64,000 bases of DNA from Clostridiales bacterium. GTDB lineage: Bacteria > Bacillota > Clostridia > Oscillospirales > Oscillospiraceae. Within the stretch, counting starts at the first letter, position 1. Each line of letters opens with the position of its first letter. A model generated the notes under the pieces. That model saw nothing but the letters and a program-made list of their open reading frames with translations, was not told the origin of the DNA and did not search any database. Below, one piece after another: positions 50,058 to 58,995 of this stretch. Both the position numbers and the translations under genes were made by a program. The stretch covers positions 1-64,000 of the forward strand of contig QAMJ01000018.1 of NCBI GenBank assembly GCA_003150355.1, given 5' to 3'.

Positions 50058-51050
50058 TTATTTCTTGAGCTGGCGGATCATCTCGTCGCAGACCTCGTCC
50101 ATGTCCCCGACTATGCCGTAGTCGCAGTAGTTGAAGATAGGTGCATGGGGATCCTTATTGACGGCGATGAACTTGCCCGCGTCGACGCCGGTGACGTGGT
50201 TCACCGCGCCCGAGATGCCGAAGCCGATATAGAGCTTGGGCTTTATCATGACGCCGGACTGGCCGACCTGAAGCTTATATGGCAGAAGCTCACGGTCAAC
50301 GATCGGGCGGGTGCAGGCGATCTTGCCGCCGAGCAGTGCCGCAAGCTCGCGGTACTTCGGCAGGCTCTCATTCTTCATGCCCGCGCCGACGCAGACGATA
50401 GTCTCGCAGTTTGCGATGTCAAGCTCGGGGTCGAATGAGTCGGCGGTGAAGCCAATGAACTTTGTGCGTATCTCGCTCACGGGGAAGGAGACCTCCTCGT
50501 GTATCTCCTCTACCTCGGCCTTTCTGCCGACGGGGGCATACTTGAAGGTGCCGGGGCGGATGGTGCCGACCTGCGGGCGGAGCGCGGGGATGGTTATGAC
50601 GGCCATGATCTTGCCGCCGGCGGCGGGCTCAACAAACTCGATATCGGTAGTCTCCGGGTTATAGATGAGCTCGGTCGCGTCGCTGGTGCAGCCGGTCTCG
50701 AGGCGGGCCGCAAAGCGCGGGGCAAAGTCGCGCCCGTTGGTCGTGCCGCCGACAAAGACAGCGGAGGGCTTATATTTGCGGCAGAGAACGGTGAAAAGGT
50801 TCGTGTACGCTTCGGTATTGTATCTGTCATAGCCTGTGCCGGAGACGTAGATGACGCCGTCTATACCGCAGTCCTTCACCTTATCGATCTCGCTCTCGGG
50901 GAGGGTCCCGGCAATGACGGCGATGAGCTTATCACCGGATTCGTCGCACAGCCTGCGCGTTTCGCAGCACAGCTCGAGCGCGACGGGGTGGACCTGCTTT
51001 CCGTCATGCTCTATGTATACCCACATGTTCTTGAAGTTCTTCTTATCCAT
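50058..51050 (-). CDS. etfA: Electron transfer flavoprotein, alpha subunit
   Basis: 330 residues. The C-terminal FAD domain carries VGQSGVMIKPKLYIGFGISGAVNH and the terminal ADLx-type end (IVGDMDEVCDEMI). The N-terminal domain fits the alpha subunit fold. Together with EtfB it passes electrons from acyl-CoA dehydrogenases, or in anaerobes takes part in electron bifurcation. Genes for a dehydrogenase or a quinone reductase are not adjacent, so the partner is unknown. Confidence 0.95.
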   Translation of the reverse strand: MDKKNFKNMWVYIEHDGKQVHPVALELCCETRRLCDESGDKLIAVIAGTLPESEIDKVKDCGIDGVIYVSGTGYDRYNTEAYTNLFTVLCRKYKPSAVFVGGTTNGRDFAPRFAARLETGCTSDATELIYNPETTDIEFVEPAAGGKIMAVITIPALRPQVGTIRPGTFKYAPVGRKAEVEEIHEEVSFPVSEIRTKFIGFTADSFDPELDIANCETIVCVGAGMKNESLPKYRELAALLGGKIACTRPIVDRELLPYKLQVGQSGVMIKPKLYIGFGISGAVNHVTGVDAGKFIAVNKDPHAPIFNYCDYGIVGDMDEVCDEMIRQLKK

Positions 51051-51064
51051 AGCTGCTCCCCCTC

Positions 51065-51853
51065 TCAGTCCTTGATAAGCGAAATGAGCTTTGTGACGGT
51101 CGCCTCCGTGCTGCCCTCATCAAGCATGACGCCGGGCTCCGGCATGACCGGCGGGAACATGCGCGGCACCTTTGTGGGAGAGCCGGGGTCGCCGATGCGG
51201 TCAAGGTCAAGGCCGGGGATGTCCTTGGAGGTGAGCGTCGTTATGACGGCTTTCTTTGAGGCCATCCAGTTTTTAAGGCTGGGAAGGCGGAGGGGGTAGT
51301 TCTTCTTTTCCATTGTGAAGAGGCAGGGCATGGTGACCTCAAGAGTCTCCGTCCCCTCCTCAAGCTCGCGCTCAACGGTGAGCTTTCTGTTTTCAAAATC
51401 AATGTCCTTTATGAGGGAGGCGCTGGTTATCTGCGCCGCGTCAAAGCGCTCGGCGAGCTGGCTGCCCATCTGGCCGGTCGCGCCGTCAAGCGTTTCCTTG
51501 CCGCAGAAGATAAGGTCAAACTTGCCTGCGGTGTTCGCGGCGGAGACGATGGAATAGCTCGTTGCGAGGGTATCGGCGTTGCCGAAAGCGCGGTCGGTAA
51601 CAAGTATCGCCTTATCTGCACCGACGGCGAGGCATTCGCGCAGCACCGCTTCCGCGGCGGGAGGCCCCATGGTGATAAGCGTGATCTCCGCGCCGTAGGT
51701 CTCCTTGACCTTTACCGCCGCAGAAAGAGCGTTTGCGTCCAGCGGATTGAGTATAGCGGGTACACCGGCGCGGATGAGGTTGCCCGTTTCGGGATCCATG
51801 CGCATCTGGTCAACATCCGGGACCTGCTTTACGCATACAAGAATTTTAAGCAT
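51065..51853 (-). CDS. etfB: Electron transfer flavoprotein, beta subunit
   Basis: 262 residues: ILVCVKQVPDVDQMRMDPETG, INPLDANALSAAV-like nucleotide region (ILNPLDANALSAAVKVKE) and GADKAILVTDRAFGNADT; the adenine-binding GKETLDGATGQMGSQLAE is intact. Upstream of etfA by 14 bases. In bifurcating Etfs beta binds a second FAD; the GAT-G-M-x-Q region is compatible but does not decide. Confidence 0.95.
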   Translation of the reverse strand: MLKILVCVKQVPDVDQMRMDPETGNLIRAGVPAILNPLDANALSAAVKVKETYGAEITLITMGPPAAEAVLRECLAVGADKAILVTDRAFGNADTLATSYSIVSAANTAGKFDLIFCGKETLDGATGQMGSQLAERFDAAQITSASLIKDIDFENRKLTVERELEEGTETLEVTMPCLFTMEKKNYPLRLPSLKNWMASKKAVITTLTSKDIPGLDLDRIGDPGSPTKVPRMFPPVMPEPGVMLDEGSTEATVTKLISLIKD

Positions 51854-51882
51854 GCTGTGCCACCTTTCAGTTTATATATAAT

Positions 51883-52596
51883 TTATTTTGCTTGTTTGAG
51901 TTCGATGAGCGTATGGAGCGTGTCGCGGCTGCGGATGGAGCAGAGATAGCCGCCGTCGATTTCGCTCACGCGGATAACGGCCCTGGTGTCGAGCGCAAGG
52001 GGCGCATGGTATATGACGCGGATTGATGAAAACTCCCCGTTTCCGTAGGCCTCATCGGGCAGTGCTTCGAGCGCGTAGCCGAGATAGTGGGTGTTATGTA
52101 CATGGTCGTTGAAGTCAAGATCGGCGCGGCGGATGGTGAGCGGCAGCTCGCACAGACGCTCCTCCGGCTCGTGCAGGCGCGGCGGCTTGACATCGAAAAC
52201 GCCCTCCTGCTCCGGGGCATAGGCATCCAAAAGCTCATCAGAGATGCGCACAAGGCGCTTCCTTTGCATATCATACAGAGTAAAGGTAAGGCTCGCGCAG
52301 ATGACCTGCTCATCCCCTGCTGTCATGACGAACTGCCTGTCCATCGTATAGGGTTTTTCCGAGCGGCGGATCCATGTGGCGGCGCTCAGTTCCTCCTCCC
52401 TTTCGGGGTAGCGCTCTACCTCAAGGTGCCAATCGGTTATCAGCCATGAGACGTCCCCTTTGACTACGCTGTCGCCGATGCTGTGCATATGGTGCTCGGC
52501 CACGGCTTCAAAAAGTTTCAGTATAGATTCCGGATAGAGCCTGTTGTATCTGTCATAATCGCTGTAACGCGGCTGCAGTTTGTCTGTGAAATACAT
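51883..52596 (-). CDS. Acyl-ACP thioesterase (FatA/FatB-like)
   Basis: 237 residues, tandem hot-dog folds. The first holds PRYSDYDRYNRLYPESILKLFEAVAEHH, the second DLDFNDHVHNTHYLGYALEALP with the Asn-x-x-Tyr/His-Asn catalytic pattern. It frees fatty acids from acyl-carrier protein. It lies just upstream of etfB with 29 bases between, which may be chance. Confidence 0.87.
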   Translation of the reverse strand: MYFTDKLQPRYSDYDRYNRLYPESILKLFEAVAEHHMHSIGDSVVKGDVSWLITDWHLEVERYPEREEELSAATWIRRSEKPYTMDRQFVMTAGDEQVICASLTFTLYDMQRKRLVRISDELLDAYAPEQEGVFDVKPPRLHEPEERLCELPLTIRRADLDFNDHVHNTHYLGYALEALPDEAYGNGEFSSIRVIYHAPLALDTRAVIRVSEIDGGYLCSIRSRDTLHTLIELKQAK

Positions 52597-52629
52597 GCGG
52601 GAGTGGGTTCCTTTCGCTTATCTTTATAT

Positions 52630-53505
52630 TCATAATGCGGCGGAAATCAGTACAAGCACCCCGAGCACCGCCAGATGCAGGGGGTATATCATGTAGAAAA
52701 AGAGCTTGACGGGTCTGCCGCGTCTGCCATTATACAGCAGCACCGGGATCACTGCAAGTGCTGCGGCAGCAAAGTATGCCCAGTTGTGGATATAAACGAC
52801 GTATTCGGCATAGCACCAGAGCAGCAGCACAGCTGCCTGAAGCGGTTTTGAGCGGCGAGAGAACCAAAGGAACATCATCAGTGCAAAACCGTACCAGCCG
52901 TAGTCCGAATTCGGAAGAATACATATGGCGCAGATAACGAACGCCGCAAGGCACGCAAGTGCTTGGCCGAAATTGGCCGGCCGGCTCACAAGCATCGCCA
53001 GCACGGACATACCCGCGAGCGAGACGGCGAGGGTATAGAATACGTTCGTTTCAAAGCCGAGCAGGCACGCTCCCCCGGCGGACAGCTGCACGACGGCGAG
53101 CATGAACGCCGCTGCAAGCGAGACGACCGACGTGTCCCGGCGCACGCAGAAATACCACACGGCGCACACAGCGAGCACTGCGGGGACAGCAATATACCAC
53201 GGCCAGAGGAGTGCAAAGCCGCTTACTGCCGAGAGTCTGTAATTCTCCTGACTGAAAACTATGGTATACGGCAGCTGCGACACGGCGGCAAACAGCACGA
53301 GCCGTGAGAGATATTTCCCACGATTCGAGGTCTTTTCAAAGCCGTTCACCAGCAGGAAGGCATAGAGCGGGAACGCGATCCGCCCGGCGGTGCGCATGGC
53401 GAAATACAGTCCGTAGCCTATAAGGCTGCTGCTGTAGAGATAATACGCGCTGTGGTCAATGACCATCGTCACGAGTGCGAGGATTTTTATAGCAAATACG
53501 CTCAT
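52630..53505 (-). CDS. TraX-family membrane acetyltransferase-like protein
   Basis: 291 residues with about nine helices. The TraX hallmark is at the N-terminus: IKILALVTMVIDHSAYYL and GRIAFPLYAFLLVNGFEKT. TraX acetylates F-pilin in E. coli; chromosomal homologues in Firmicutes have unknown acceptors. Its start overlaps the end of the flavoprotein gene. Confidence 0.86.
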   Translation of the reverse strand: MSVFAIKILALVTMVIDHSAYYLYSSSLIGYGLYFAMRTAGRIAFPLYAFLLVNGFEKTSNRGKYLSRLVLFAAVSQLPYTIVFSQENYRLSAVSGFALLWPWYIAVPAVLAVCAVWYFCVRRDTSVVSLAAAFMLAVVQLSAGGACLLGFETNVFYTLAVSLAGMSVLAMLVSRPANFGQALACLAAFVICAICILPNSDYGWYGFALMMFLWFSRRSKPLQAAVLLLWCYAEYVVYIHNWAYFAAAALAVIPVLLYNGRRGRPVKLFFYMIYPLHLAVLGVLVLISAAL

Positions 53506-54842
53506 AGTGTTTCCCCTCCGCGCTTCTGCTTCAGGAGCTTTCTGTACGGGGCAAGCCGCCGGTGGTTGAGCCGCGGCTCGATCTTCGCACGCAGCTTCTC
53601 ATTGCGCATCAGAAGTCCCAGAACCGATAGGCGCAGCGAATAAAGCCATTTCCGCTGCGGGAAATCATAGAGACCGTGAGCCTTGAAGTATTCGTTGTCC
53701 GCCCTGGATATTCCTCGAACCGGCCAGAGCCAGTCACGCAGCAACTTCTGCCCGGCGATGCCGCGGAAGTCCTGCGGCGGAGCATACCTATGCTCAAGGG
53801 CGTAGGCAAGCTTTTTAGCGACAGATTGGAGCTGCGCGGTGTTCGACGCGAAGCCCGCAAGAAAGCTCTGCGACATTTCCGCTCTCGCTTCCAGCACAGC
53901 GATGAGGTTTTCCTCGGCCTCATATCCGCCGTTTATTATATACGCCGTGGGCTTGCCGCGCGCGCGATCGCGCAGAGCAGTGAAAAATCCGCGGTCGTCA
54001 AACATCTTGAAGCGCGCGCCCATGCTGTGATCGCGCGGGGTGAATGCGTAGACTATCGCGTCGGCTCTGTAAATGTCCGCAAGGAAAGCATCAAAGCCGT
54101 CGTCATAGACGCATCTGCCATCATAGCGGCAGTTCAGGCAGCCGAGGCAGCCGCCCTTAAATTGAAAGTCCGCAATGTTCACAAAGCGCGTTTTATAAGG
54201 AAAGGCCGCGGCAAAGTCCTTCACCATCGCTCGCAGGCTCTCGTCCTCCTCGCGCAGGTCTCCGACGATGACGGTGTCATAGTCCTCGGGCTTCTTTGAC
54301 GGCTCAAGGCAGCATTCATATTCTCTCTGTGCCGCGGGCGCAGGGCTGCGCGAGGGCTCGGATATCTCATTCTCAACGCAGAAAACGGCATAGCGGAAGA
54401 ACGCCTCAAGCTCGCTTCTCCCCTGCTCGGTCAGCAGATCCTCCGTCCCCGCGGAGAGTCCCTTAACCACGCGCATACCCATATCATTGCAGTTGTCCTC
54501 AATGAAGCGCTGCGCGGTCATGTCATAAAAATGCAGCGAGGTAGAAAGCTGCGACGCAAAAACGCCGGTGAAGTCAGCCCCCGAGACCTTCAGCAGTTCA
54601 ATGAACCTGTGCAGCTGGGAGGGGACAAGAAAATCATACACCGGATAGGCGAAGATGAGCAGGTCGCAGGAGGCGACGGCCTCGGTCGCGCCGCTCATGT
54701 CGCGCTCAAAAACGTGGATACCGGAGCCGGCGTTGAGAAATTCAAACTCATGCTCAGGAAAAGTCTGTTCAAGATAGAGACAGCTTTGCAGCGTGACGCT
54801 GAACCTGCCGCGCGGCGAACCGTTTATTATGAGAACTTTCAT
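53502..54842 (-). CDS. Two-domain flavoprotein with iron-sulfur motif
   Basis: 446 residues with two NADPH-dependent FMN-reductase-type flavodoxin folds: VLIINGSPRGRFSVTLQS (phosphate loop) begins the first and TVIVGDLREEDESLRAM the second. The second contains GGCLGCLNCRYDGRCVYDD, a C-x2-C-x2-C-x5-C motif as in iron-sulfur flavoproteins of anaerobes. A basic C-terminal tail (about 390-446) follows. Tandem fusion of a plain and an iron-sulfur flavodoxin domain is uncommon; internal electron transfer is likely. Confidence 0.82.
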   Translation of the reverse strand: MKVLIINGSPRGRFSVTLQSCLYLEQTFPEHEFEFLNAGSGIHVFERDMSGATEAVASCDLLIFAYPVYDFLVPSQLHRFIELLKVSGADFTGVFASQLSTSLHFYDMTAQRFIEDNCNDMGMRVVKGLSAGTEDLLTEQGRSELEAFFRYAVFCVENEISEPSRSPAPAAQREYECCLEPSKKPEDYDTVIVGDLREEDESLRAMVKDFAAAFPYKTRFVNIADFQFKGGCLGCLNCRYDGRCVYDDGFDAFLADIYRADAIVYAFTPRDHSMGARFKMFDDRGFFTALRDRARGKPTAYIINGGYEAEENLIAVLEARAEMSQSFLAGFASNTAQLQSVAKKLAYALEHRYAPPQDFRGIAGQKLLRDWLWPVRGISRADNEYFKAHGLYDFPQRKWLYSLRLSVLGLLMRNEKLRAKIEPRLNHRRLAPYRKLLKQKRGGETL

Positions 54843-54933
54843 GCCCGCTCCTTTCCGTGTTTGTAATAAGATATATGATTATATAGTTTACCGCATATTT
54901 GGATAAAAATCTACAGCATTTCTATAAAAAAGT

Positions 54934-55007
54934 GCGGACTGAAAAATCAGTCCGCAAACAGGGTTGTGGGATAAAGATATGAGCCGCGGCCTTTCATATG
55001 AAAGGCC
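54934..55007. other. Two hairpins in a 314-base gap
   Basis: GCGGACTGA/TCAGTCCGC at 54934-54955 and the 20-bp perfect palindrome GGCCTTTCATATGAAAGGCC at 54988-55007. The first may end transcription; the second could be a protein-binding site. The rest of 54843-55156 is AT-rich leader sequence for the next gene. Confidence 0.5.
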
Positions 55008-55156
55008 AATTGGATAAGCTGTGCTTAAATAATAATACTCTTTCTTTATTTTGTAAAGAGCGAAGAAAGTCGAAAGCACACTTCTTTTATACAATGTATA
55101 ATTTAATTTCCGCTGGGAAGAATATTGGGGAAAACATTTTGAGAGGAGCCATTTGC

Positions 55157-55369
55157 ATGATAATGGATCGTATAGCGCTTGTGCTGGCAATCGTCGGCGG
55201 TATCAACTGGGGCAGCGTCGGTCTGTTCCGCTTTGACATAGTCGCATGGCTGTTCGGCGGCCAGACGGCGACGGTCAGCCGCGTGATATACACGCTGGTC
55301 GGCCTGTCTGCGCTCTGGTGCATATCGCTGCTGTTCCGCAGCGACTCCGTCACCGACGACGGCATCTGA
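55157..55369 (+). CDS. DUF378 small membrane protein
   Basis: 70 residues, two helices: MDRIALVLAIVGGINWGSVGLFRFDIVAWLFG is the DUF378 signature (GxxNWG). The ATG at 55157 follows GAGAGGAG; the open frame further upstream is AT-rich noise. Function unknown. Confidence 0.86.
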   Translation: MIMDRIALVLAIVGGINWGSVGLFRFDIVAWLFGGQTATVSRVIYTLVGLSALWCISLLFRSDSVTDDGI

Positions 55370-55385
55370 AATATCCGAACACTGC

Positions 55386-55425
55386 AAACACCGCCGCGGC
55401 TGTTATGGCCGCGGCGGTGTTTTTA
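55386..55425. terminator. Bidirectional terminator
   Basis: AAACACCGCCGCGGC pairs with GCCGCGGCGGTGTTT, T-run following; lies between convergent genes. Confidence 0.9.
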
Positions 55426-55428
55426 ATA

Positions 55429-56301
55429 TTAATGCCCGTGGGGCTTGCGGTCGAGGATGTTCTTTTCGGTAGTAAGGTCGGCGTGGAGCAGGTCGGCGGC
55501 GATGACGCCGAGCGGGATGAGCGCGAAGAACATGGCCTTTCCGAGGAATACGCCCGCGAGCAGCACCGAGGATATGACGCCGGCGAGGAACATCCCGAGC
55601 ATCCCAAGGTGCAGAAGCATACGGGAGACGTAGGGCGATTTATCCTTATGCCGGATGGCCTTGCTTATGGCAACGCCGACCTGCCGGACGTGGTTTGTGC
55701 AGAAGGTCGTCGCCATAGGGACGCTCTGCGCCTGGCGGAAGGTGTTATACTGCATGGAGCAGATGAAGTTTATCATCACCTGACTGATCTGATACGGGGC
55801 AGTCTCCGGGATGAGCGCAAGCACGACGACTGTGAGCATCTCGAGGAGAATAAAGAGCGTGTCCCAGCGGATGAGCCGCAGGCGCTTTATCGGCAGGGCG
55901 ATATGCTCCGAAACAAACGAGCCGAGCAGATACGCGCTTATCGGGATGAGGTAATACGCCGCATGCGCAAACTTCCCCCTGCCGAGCGAGAGCCCCAAAA
56001 GGACGATGTTTGCCGTCTGCGCGTTGCAGAACACTCCGCCGCGGACAGAATAGGTGAAGCCGCCGAAGAAGCCGCCGACCATCATAAGCAGAAGGAACAC
56101 CCAGCGCTTTTCGCACTCGAGATACTCATGCTCGTCAACGGTCACAGTCTCGGTTATGTGCAGCTTTTTATCCGGAGTCTCCGAAACACTGACGTCGATA
56201 TCCGCGCCCTCAGGGATCCGGAACTCGCCCTCGGGGCTGTCTATGATCTGCGACTCGACGTCCGTATACTCTGCTGTTTCTTTTTTTGTCTCTGTTTCCA
56301 T
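55429..56301 (-). CDS. YoaK/DUF1275 family membrane protein
   Basis: 290 residues. An acidic soluble N-terminus (about 75 residues) unusual for the family is followed by six to seven helices with GGFFGGFTYSVRGGVFCNAQTANIVLLGLSL, the DUF1275 hallmark, and QSVPMATTFCTNHVRQVG. Function of the family is unknown. Confidence 0.88.
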   Translation of the reverse strand: METETKKETAEYTDVESQIIDSPEGEFRIPEGADIDVSVSETPDKKLHITETVTVDEHEYLECEKRWVFLLLMMVGGFFGGFTYSVRGGVFCNAQTANIVLLGLSLGRGKFAHAAYYLIPISAYLLGSFVSEHIALPIKRLRLIRWDTLFILLEMLTVVVLALIPETAPYQISQVMINFICSMQYNTFRQAQSVPMATTFCTNHVRQVGVAISKAIRHKDKSPYVSRMLLHLGMLGMFLAGVISSVLLAGVFLGKAMFFALIPLGVIAADLLHADLTTEKNILDRKPHGH

Positions 56302-56310
56302 GATCTTTTT

Positions 56311-56583
56311 TCACCTGAGAATAAAGTATATTATAGCACACTGTGCCGCTGTGAGCAGCACAAAGCCCCAGCGGAAATACCAGTGCTTTGTCTTATGATG
56401 AAACACGTACATACCGAGCAGCCCGCCCGGCGCACCGAAGAGCGCGGCAAAGATGAACAGCGTCCTCTCGCTCACACGCCGCCGGTGCGTGACGGCAAGG
56501 CGCTTGTCGATGCCCATAAGGCAGAAGAGCACCGCGCTCATCGCGAGTACAGCGGCAAGGCATACATAATTTTTCATGTCCAT
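56311..56583 (-). CDS. DUF1294 membrane protein
   Basis: 90 residues, three helices. The family core is GIDKRLAVTHRRRVSERTLF, GAPGGLLGMYVFHHKTKHWYF. The ATG at 56583 follows AGAGGTG. It is placed between YoaK and the phosphoesterase on the same strand. Function unknown. Confidence 0.86.
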   Translation of the reverse strand: MDMKNYVCLAAVLAMSAVLFCLMGIDKRLAVTHRRRVSERTLFIFAALFGAPGGLLGMYVFHHKTKHWYFRWGFVLLTAAQCAIIYFILR

Positions 56584-56594
56584 ATGCGCACCTC

Positions 56595-57698
56595 TCAGCC
56601 AAGCGCGCCGAAGTACCATCCGGAGACGCCGTTGTGCTTGACGAAATATCCGCGCGAGGTCTCCTCCACGACGCTCACCTTATCGCCCGCGCGCAGTGGC
56701 AGGACATAATCGGTGCAGTCGTTGCAGTCGGTAAACTCCTCCGGCTCGAAGAGATACTTTGTGAGGATATCCATTTCATAGCCGGTACGGACATGGCGGC
56801 AGCGGGAGAACTCCGCGCCGCGCTCAAGCACCTGCACACGGCTGTCGCCCCAGCGGATGTAATAAGAGCGTCCGCCCTCCGCCTGAGCCTTCAGCACCGT
56901 GCGGACGGAGAACCGGTCATAGGATGTAAAGGAAATATCGTCGCCGTTTATCCCGGAGATGATAAGGCAGTTGAGCTGCCCGTCGTCCTTGAGCACGCAC
57001 GCGCCGTCGATGCTGGCGATATGGCGCTGCCGGTCGATTATCGGGTTTGCGCAGACCTTGTCCTCGCCGTAGAGCACGACGGGATAATGCCCGACGACGA
57101 CCCATTTATCAAAGCTGAAGCCGAGATCCATAAACCGGTCGCAGCGCAGCATCTCGCCCTCGGTGTGCGCCTCGAGAGGCTTGCCGGGATAAACGGCGGC
57201 GTGCGCGAAGATATAGTTCCCGCTCTCGATGGCGTGCGGGAGAGAATCGAGAAAGGCAAACTCGTCCGGGAAAGCCTTGCCGAGCTTGAATTTATACTCC
57301 TGAAAATCCTGTATCTGCGCGGGGTCGTCCCCAAGCTCGTGGATCATGTCCCACAGCAGGCCGCTTTTGCGCCAGTTGACGTACTTCATGATGCTGTCCG
57401 CCCAGCGGCTTTGTGTCTCAATGAATATCGCCGACCACTCATCGCAGTTGCCCATGACGGTGTAGACATTCTCCCTTGAGGAAAGCTCCATGACGCGGTG
57501 CAGCATCTCAAGGCTCTGCGTACTCTTTTCAAGAAAGTCCCCGTCGATGATGAGGACATCGTCATCGCAAAAGCCCGCGCGGGAGAGCACCCCATCGAAA
57601 TACGGGATGTTAGCGTGGATATCCGACACGACGAGGACGCGGCGCGCGGGGTCAATATCCGGCCTCAGGATCTGCGCCGGACGTTCATACACGCGCAT
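56595..57698 (-). CDS. Metallophosphoesterase with C-terminal SH3-like domain
   Basis: 367 residues. The dimetal core is visible: VVSDIHANIPYFDGVL (D-x-H), LIIDGDFLEK (GD), TVMGNCDEW (GNCD for GNHD), AHAAVY and VVGHYPV (GH). The last 60 residues (DYVLPLRAGDKVSVVEETSRGYFVK) form an SH3b-like domain, rare next to this catalytic core in a protein without a signal peptide. Substrate unknown. The ATG at 57698 follows GGGGG and overlaps the upstream stop region. Confidence 0.82.
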   Translation of the reverse strand: MRVYERPAQILRPDIDPARRVLVVSDIHANIPYFDGVLSRAGFCDDDVLIIDGDFLEKSTQSLEMLHRVMELSSRENVYTVMGNCDEWSAIFIETQSRWADSIMKYVNWRKSGLLWDMIHELGDDPAQIQDFQEYKFKLGKAFPDEFAFLDSLPHAIESGNYIFAHAAVYPGKPLEAHTEGEMLRCDRFMDLGFSFDKWVVVGHYPVVLYGEDKVCANPIIDRQRHIASIDGACVLKDDGQLNCLIISGINGDDISFTSYDRFSVRTVLKAQAEGGRSYYIRWGDSRVQVLERGAEFSRCRHVRTGYEMDILTKYLFEPEEFTDCNDCTDYVLPLRAGDKVSVVEETSRGYFVKHNGVSGWYFGALG

Positions 57699-58818
57699 CA
57701 CGCGAACCCCCAAGCTTTCTCTCCATCAGCAGAAGCTCCCCCGCTGCGCCCGGCTGCGTCGAGAGCTGACGGAAGCCGCAGCGCTTATAAAACTTCAGCG
57801 CACGTTCATTATCCGAGGACACCAAAAGGCGCAGGGCATTGCGCTGCATATCCGCATAATCGCGCAGCGGGCGCGCGAGCAGCTGGATGCCGAAGCCCCG
57901 GCTGCGGTAATCCTCGCGCAGGTACAGCAGGCTTATCCAGCCATACTGCGCATGCGCGCCGCGGCGGGTGTCCATGTCGATAAGGCCGACAGGCTCGTCC
58001 TTATTATAAATAATGGAGACGGCTCTGTGATCGTCCGCATGGTGCGAGACGGCGGCGGCGTAATAGGTCTCGGGGACGAATCCGCGCAGGTCGCCGTGAG
58101 AAGTGCGCCACGTGTCGGCATAGCAGGAGATGTAATAGTCCCTGTGCTCGGCGGGGTCTATGTACTCATGGCGCAGGGAGATCTGATTGCCCGGGCGCGC
58201 AGCAAGCGCACCGCTCAGGTGGGAAACGTCGTTTATATAGTCGGCGGTGAAGCTGCCCTTATCATAGAACAGGTGCACGACGCCGGTGTTCGACGGGATC
58301 GGCAGGTGCTCGGTATCGCCGATGGGGATGCCGAGGACTTCGGAGAGCATACAGCGGATCGCGACGCCGTGGCTGACGACAGCGACGGTGCGGTCAGGGT
58401 TATTCGCGGCGATCTCTCTGAGCGCTTCGGACGCACGGCGCGCCACCTGTGCATAGGTCTCCGCGCCGTCAAGCGAGAAGCGGTCCGGTTCAAATATGAA
58501 CTCATGCAGCTTTTCAGGGCACTCATATTCAAGGTTCCCGAAGAACTCCGTCTCCCAAGACCCCATATGTATCTCGCGCAGGCGCGCGTCGAGCTGCATG
58601 GGGATGCTGTGCCAGCGCGTTATCGCCGAGGCTGTCACGCGCGTGCGGTAAAGGTCGCTTGAATACAGCGCGTCTATCTTCACATGGCGGAAGCGTTCGG
58701 CGAGCGCGTCAATCTGCCGCAGGCCGAGCGGCGTAACGTCCCCGTCCCAGTTGCCCTGCATCATGCGGTAAAGGTTGCCCTCGGCCTGTGCGTGTCGTAT
58801 TATATAAATTTCTGTCAT
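57685..58818 (-). CDS. Histidine phosphatase-GNAT acetyltransferase fusion
   Basis: 377 residues. Residues 1-205: phosphoglycerate-mutase-like phosphatase with the catalytic IIRHAQAEGN (RHA for RHG), LYSSDLYRTRVTA, REIHMGSWE and VVSHGVAIRCML. Residues about 215-377: a GNAT domain, YLREDYRSRGFGIQLLA for CoA binding and NERALKFYKRCGFR at the end. Both active sites look intact. GGAGG precedes the start. Fusion suggests two steps on a linked substrate, which I cannot name. Confidence 0.87.
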   Translation of the reverse strand: MTEIYIIRHAQAEGNLYRMMQGNWDGDVTPLGLRQIDALAERFRHVKIDALYSSDLYRTRVTASAITRWHSIPMQLDARLREIHMGSWETEFFGNLEYECPEKLHEFIFEPDRFSLDGAETYAQVARRASEALREIAANNPDRTVAVVSHGVAIRCMLSEVLGIPIGDTEHLPIPSNTGVVHLFYDKGSFTADYINDVSHLSGALAARPGNQISLRHEYIDPAEHRDYYISCYADTWRTSHGDLRGFVPETYYAAAVSHHADDHRAVSIIYNKDEPVGLIDMDTRRGAHAQYGWISLLYLREDYRSRGFGIQLLARPLRDYADMQRNALRLLVSSDNERALKFYKRCGFRQLSTQPGAAGELLLMERKLGGSRDARV

Positions 58819-58995
58819 AAGGTTTCCTCCAAACGCTTGACCGGCGAGAACATATAAAGTATAATATAATGACTCGGGTGCAGTCAGGCGTCGCGTAAAT
58901 ACACGCTATTATAGCCTGATTTTCCCGCTTATACAAGAGCTGCTTTGTTAAATCGGCGGTTCTTTTTTGAAGAGAAACAGGGTGAGTGGATCAAT

